Assembly (NCBI GenBank): GCA_949739465.1
Contig: CATIYQ010000036.1
Location: 1-9,446 of the forward strand
Direction: 5' to 3'
Source: an uncultured Peptococcaceae bacterium
GTDB lineage: Bacteria; Bacillota; Dehalobacteriia; UBA4068; JAAVYR01
DNA: 9,446 nucleotides
Under the pieces are notes generated by a model. It did not search any database and had not been told where the DNA came from. It saw only the letters and a program-made list of their open reading frames with translations. The position numbers were made by a program, and so were the translations under genes. Below, in pieces: positions 6,434 to 9,446 of this stretch; positions within the stretch are counted from its first letter, which is position 1; every line of letters begins with the position of its first letter.

Positions 6434-6880
6434 TTAATACCGTCGAGGACGTTTCGAGACAGGCGGACCTAAGATTTCCGACCACACCAGCCCCGTTAAG
6501 ATATTTTCCTCCGTCGGCTCCAAGACAGAAGATAAGGATTCCCGCTCTCCGGAGGCAACGGCTGTACCACTTTTTATCGAGGGGGCTTTTTTTACTTCTT
6601 TGGCAGGAGCTGTCTTTCGCGCGGTTTCAGATTGTGGTTTCTTTGCTCTTTGTTCTTCGGAAAAAATCACCACTGGTCTTGCCGCTGTTCCCGCAGGTTG
6701 CGGCGTTTCCTGCTTTTTTGCAGGATAACGCTTGTTCCCATAAGGCGCATATTTGCCCTTTTGCGTCCCAGATGAATTATTTTTTTGTTGCCCCGCTCCC
6801 TTTTTTTGCTGCTCTTTGGCTGATTTTGCCGTGTTCACCAAGAACATGATGACCAGATAAGCAATGATTAAATCAAACAA
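6434..6880 (-). CDS. hypothetical membrane-anchored, Lys/Ala/Pro-rich protein downstream of floA
   Basis: I do not recognise a named family. The 148-residue product begins with a hydrophobic segment (about 2-16, FDLIIAYLVIMFLVN) fit for a single membrane anchor. A long low-complexity region (about 17-115) rich in Lys, Gln, Ala, Pro and Ser follows and is probably disordered and strongly basic. The end is a more structured-looking tail, ENILTGLVWSEILGPP (125-140) then VSKRPRRY (141-148). I have a memory-based impression, unchecked, that small Firmicutes proteins end in a similar EILGPP-plus-basic motif. The start is a TTG at 6880, with AAGGGGGGA about 6 nt upstream directly after the floA stop, 12 bp away. 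The tight spacing suggests cotranscription with nfeD and floA and perhaps a role at FloA membrane domains; that role is inference. A hairpin terminator follows its stop. Confidence 0.75.
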   Translation of the reverse strand: MFDLIIAYLVIMFLVNTAKSAKEQQKKGAGQQKNNSSGTQKGKYAPYGNKRYPAKKQETPQPAGTAARPVVIFSEEQRAKKPQSETARKTAPAKEVKKAPSIKSGTAVASGERESLSSVLEPTEENILTGLVWSEILGPPVSKRPRRY

Positions 6881-6892
6881 GGGTATCCCCCC

Positions 6893-7906
6893 TTATTTTT
6901 TCAGATTATCAGACGTTACCGCAGCTTCTTTGTCTTTATTCACGCCGGCAATGCCTTCCCGCATTTTGGTATCAGACTGAATATTCTGCATATTGTAATA
7001 GTCCATCACACCCAAATTGCCGTTGATAAAGGCTTGCGCCATAGCTTTTGGTACTTCGGCTTCGGCTTCTACTACTTTTGCCCGCATTTCCTGTACGGAC
7101 GCTTTCATTTCCTGTTCTTTTGCCACAGCCATAGCCCGCCGTTCTTCTGCTTTTGCTTGGGCAATACGTTTGTCTGCTTCCGCTTGGTCTGTTTGCAATT
7201 GCGCGCCGATGTTTCTACCTACATCAACGTCAGCAATATCAATAGATAAGATTTCAAAAGCCGTCCCGGCATCCAACCCTTTGGAAAGTACCGTTTGAGA
7301 GATACGGTCAGGATTTTCCAAAACGGCTTTGTGGGTTTCACTGGAACCGACGGTGGTAACAATACCTTCGCCGACACGGGCAATAATGGTTTCTTCCCCG
7401 GCGCCCCCTACCAGGCGGTCAATATTTGCCCGCACGGTCACTCTGGCTTTTGCCCGCACTTCAATACCGTCCTTTGCCACAGCGGCAACAATCGGTGTCT
7501 CGATAACTTTGGGGTTTACGCTCATTTGTACCGCTTCCAGTACGTTTCTCCCTGCCAGGTCTATGGCTGCCGCCCGCTCAAAAAGCAACGGGATATTGGC
7601 TCGTTCTGCTGCAATTAAAGCGTTAACCACACGGTCTACATTCCCCCCTGCTAAATAGTGGGCTTCCAATTGGCTCACCTTCACATTAAGTCCTGCTTTT
7701 TCCGCTTTAATCAAAGGATTCACGATTTTTACGGGAGATACCCGCCGTAACCGCATCCCGATTAAGTCCACAATACCGACTTTTACCCCTGCTGCCAGAG
7801 CTGAAATCCACAAACCAATCGGGATAAAGCTCAGAATAATCATGAAGCCCAGGAGCAAAATCGTTACCATAATGATAATAGTAATATAACCGCCTAAACC
7901 ACCCAT
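6893..7906 (-). CDS. floA: flotillin-like protein FloA (YqfA)
   Basis: FloA is a membrane scaffold protein that organises functional membrane microdomains (bacterial lipid rafts) and influences membrane fluidity and protein complex assembly. The 337-residue product, near the 331 of Bacillus FloA, has a glycine-containing N-terminus and a hydrophobic hairpin-like segment (about 7-40). A band-7/SPFH-type domain covers about 45-230. An Ala/Glu/Lys/Arg-rich coiled-coil stretch follows (about 238-292), and the C-terminus contains NGNLGVMDYYNMQNIQSDTK (295-314), typical of this subfamily. The ATG at 7906 follows AAGGAGG with 7-nt spacing. It lies 54 bp after nfeD, the conserved partner of bacterial flotillins, and 12 bp before the small hypothetical gene. 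Confidence 0.96.
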   Translation of the reverse strand: MGGLGGYITIIIMVTILLLGFMIILSFIPIGLWISALAAGVKVGIVDLIGMRLRRVSPVKIVNPLIKAEKAGLNVKVSQLEAHYLAGGNVDRVVNALIAAERANIPLLFERAAAIDLAGRNVLEAVQMSVNPKVIETPIVAAVAKDGIEVRAKARVTVRANIDRLVGGAGEETIIARVGEGIVTTVGSSETHKAVLENPDRISQTVLSKGLDAGTAFEILSIDIADVDVGRNIGAQLQTDQAEADKRIAQAKAEERRAMAVAKEQEMKASVQEMRAKVVEAEAEVPKAMAQAFINGNLGVMDYYNMQNIQSDTKMREGIAGVNKDKEAAVTSDNLKK

Positions 7907-7960
7907 ATGTCTTCCTCCTTTTTGTCATAGCATTTATATCAATCAAATGATATCCAAAAT

Positions 7961-9379
7961 TTATTTTTCCTCACTTTGAGGCAAGATTTCACGCACAATC
8001 ACGCGGGAGCTTTCTACCCGCACCACACTGATAGCAGCCCCTGCTGGGATAAACTCGCCTTCGGTAATCACGTCAATGCGTTCCCCTTCAAAAAGTCCTG
8101 CACCTGCCGGACGAAGAGGTGTAATGGCTACGCCGCCTTTACCTTCCAGATTGCTTAATTCTCTGCGAGGCGCCGCATAACCTTCGTCATTTTTTTGCTT
8201 TTGACTTAAGATGAGACGATTCCAAATCCCCCGCGTCTTAGAATATTTGAAACTAAGGAAAATCAAAATCATAGAGGCAATCAACGCCACTAACAGGGAA
8301 ATAGCCGCCTGCTCCAGAGAGGGAGACGCGAACACAATGCTTGCCACAATAGAAAGAATGCCGGCAAGCCCTGTGATACCAACCCCCGGCACCACGAAAA
8401 TCTCTAAGCAAACCAGAACCATGCCCACCAGGAAGAGAATCACCGCGCCCCAGCCCGCATAACCGGACATGAGATTTCCCGCAAAAAACAGGGAAAAAGA
8501 AAACACGCCAATAGTACCAAAAACGCCGAATCCCACCGTCAACAGTTCAATGATAATCCCTGCAATGCCTAAGGTAAGCAAAACGGGACTAACAAAGGGA
8601 CTGGTGAGAAACTGCACCATTTTCTCTTTAGCAGTTTGTTCCACTCTAACTACATGAGGGTCAGAGAAATGCAACTGCGCAAAAATCGCCTTTTCATCCT
8701 CTGCAATGAAATCCGCCATATTTAAGGTGACAGCCTCCTGAGCAGTAAGAGTCAGGAGCTTACCTTTTTCCACCACACCGGGGATTTCGATACGGCTATC
8801 CGCCATAGCGGCAGCAATCTCGCCGTCTCTATGGTTATATTCTGCTGCACCAGCCAGTTCTTTGGACCACATGGAAATGACCTTTTCATCAGCGATTTGG
8901 TCACCCTGTCTGGGTTCTGCTGCACCCATGGTAGTCCCCGGCGCCATAACCAGCACATTACCGGAAAGAGCGATGAGAGACCCGGCAGAAATAGCTTTCT
9001 GCTCTACAAAACAAATAGTAGGAGTAGAAGAAGAAATGACGGTATTTTTAATATTCATGGCAGCGTCTACCAAACCGCCATAAGTGTCGATTTTCAACAA
9101 CACATAGTCAGCATGGTTTTCCTTTGCCTCTTCATAACCCCGCGCAATGAAATTTGCCTCACCCCGGTCAATATCCCCTTTTAATGTAATGATATAAATC
9201 ACCGGATTGGTTTTAGTCTCGTCTCCTTCATTTCCTACGGTTATAGTGGTAACATCCCCGTTACCTACAGTTATCGAATAGACATCCTCTGCCTCGTCGG
9301 CAAGGACAATGCCTACCGTCCCCAAAACCCAAGTAAATGCAAAGCACAATAAAAAAAGCATGGACCATACTTTTTTCAT
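7961..9379 (-). CDS. nfeD: full-length NfeD membrane serine protease (ClpP-class N-terminal domain)
   Basis: Full-length NfeD proteins join a ClpP-like serine protease domain to membrane helices and a C-terminal OB-fold, and are usually encoded beside a flotillin or stomatin, as here. The 472-residue product starts with a signal peptide (1-27, likely cut after VLA). A short linker (28-57) and the protease domain (about 58-245) follow, then about four to five membrane helices (about 258-377) and an OB-fold domain (about 405-468). KAISAGSLIAL (128-138) places the nucleophile at Ser131. Lys166 in DEKVISMW is at the position expected for the Ser-Lys dyad of archaeal NfeD. I start it at the ATG 9379-9377: GGAGG lies 7 nt upstream and the signal peptide then begins MKK. 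An in-frame ATG at 9439 would add 20 residues before the signal peptide and lacks support. The linker holds two copies of ITVGN (36-40, 46-50). Confidence 0.94.
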   Translation of the reverse strand: MKKVWSMLFLLCFAFTWVLGTVGIVLADEAEDVYSITVGNGDVTTITVGNEGDETKTNPVIYIITLKGDIDRGEANFIARGYEEAKENHADYVLLKIDTYGGLVDAAMNIKNTVISSSTPTICFVEQKAISAGSLIALSGNVLVMAPGTTMGAAEPRQGDQIADEKVISMWSKELAGAAEYNHRDGEIAAAMADSRIEIPGVVEKGKLLTLTAQEAVTLNMADFIAEDEKAIFAQLHFSDPHVVRVEQTAKEKMVQFLTSPFVSPVLLTLGIAGIIIELLTVGFGVFGTIGVFSFSLFFAGNLMSGYAGWGAVILFLVGMVLVCLEIFVVPGVGITGLAGILSIVASIVFASPSLEQAAISLLVALIASMILIFLSFKYSKTRGIWNRLILSQKQKNDEGYAAPRRELSNLEGKGGVAITPLRPAGAGLFEGERIDVITEGEFIPAGAAISVVRVESSRVIVREILPQSEEK

Positions 9380-9446
9380 TTTGGCACCTCCAATAAATTT
9401 TCCATATGCAAAATGTATGTTCCTGCTGTAAAATCCCATATGGTTC
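9380..9446 (-). other. upstream region of nfeD, possible leader or promoter
   Basis: These 67 bases hold the nfeD ribosome binding site (GGAGG, 9391-9387). They also hold CATACATT (9419-9412), identical to a sigma-E type -10, but no convincing -35 stands 14 nt further upstream. A TTTACA (9431-9426) could be a sigma-A -35, yet only weak -10 matches follow it. All three minus-strand frames are open across this short stretch, so it cannot be told whether the tail of an upstream gene is included. One frame would end in a TGA overlapping the nfeD ATG. Confidence 0.3.

Noticed and set aside
7017..7658. Several overlapping plus-strand open frames opposite floA
   Set aside because: They are rich in Ala, Ser, Thr, Phe and Cys, as expected from the complement of the Ala/Glu/Lys-rich coiled-coil region of FloA.
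7707..7946. A 79-codon minus-strand frame starting in the nfeD-floA gap
   Set aside because: It runs through the start of floA in another frame, and the only strong ribosome binding site in the gap is spaced for the floA ATG.
8831..9184. A 117-codon plus-strand open frame opposite nfeD
   Set aside because: It is antisense to the conserved protease domain, with low-information sequence and no recognisable domain.
9380..9439. Longer nfeD starting at the ATG 9439
   Set aside because: It would place 20 mostly polar residues before the signal peptide, whereas the ATG at 9379 has GGAGG at the right distance.
1..9446. Mobile element, CRISPR, phage, toxin-antitoxin or defence system
   Set aside because: No direct-repeat array, transposase, integrase, nuclease-effector pair or composition shift is visible. 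Every long gene belongs to a conserved Firmicutes core family except the small floA-linked protein.

Overview
The window is a compact stretch of bacterial chromosome with every recognisable gene on the minus strand. I read it as a conserved Firmicutes (Bacillota) core region, not an accessory or mobile region. The gene order (nfeD, floA, small hypothetical, yqfC, yqfD, phoH, pgpH/yqfF, ybeY, era) matches the Bacillus/Clostridium arrangement around era. The sporulation-associated genes yqfC and yqfD, plus a sigma-E-like promoter in front of them, point to a spore-forming lineage or one descended from it. A Clostridia or Negativicutes member is my guess; the sequence alone does not fix the genus.

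In the direction of transcription (high to low coordinates) there are three blocks. (1) nfeD (9379-7961), floA (7906-6893) and a 148-codon membrane-anchored, lysine-rich hypothetical protein (6880-6434) form a membrane-microdomain block. It ends at a perfect 15-bp hairpin terminator (6375-6409). (2) yqfC (6303-5998) and yqfD (5988-4732) form a sporulation pair. It is preceded by a sequence matching the mother-cell sigma-E consensus at 13 of 15 positions with a 14-nt spacer (6333-6361). (3) phoH (4558-3605), the c-di-AMP phosphodiesterase gene pgpH/yqfF (3578-1359), ybeY (1450-962) and era (919-26) form a housekeeping block for ribosome maturation, RNA metabolism and signalling. Its probable promoter, with an extended -10 element (TGGTATACT), lies in the 173-bp gap after yqfD. 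The start of one more gene is cut by the left edge (13-1).

The genes fit together as follows. NfeD and FloA are known partners in flotillin-type membrane domains. YbeY, Era and PhoH all act on rRNA or ribosome maturation. PgpH controls c-di-AMP. YqfC and YqfD belong to the mother-cell sporulation programme. Inserting a terminator and a sporulation-type promoter lets a developmental pair sit inside a housekeeping cluster.

I found no tRNA, rRNA, CRISPR array, insertion sequence, prophage gene or defence system, and no intergenic gap above 300 bases. The points most worth a second look are the sigma-E-like promoter/terminator arrangement, the 92-nt out-of-frame overlap that gives PgpH a C-terminal tail overprinted on ybeY, and the small hypothetical protein next to floA.
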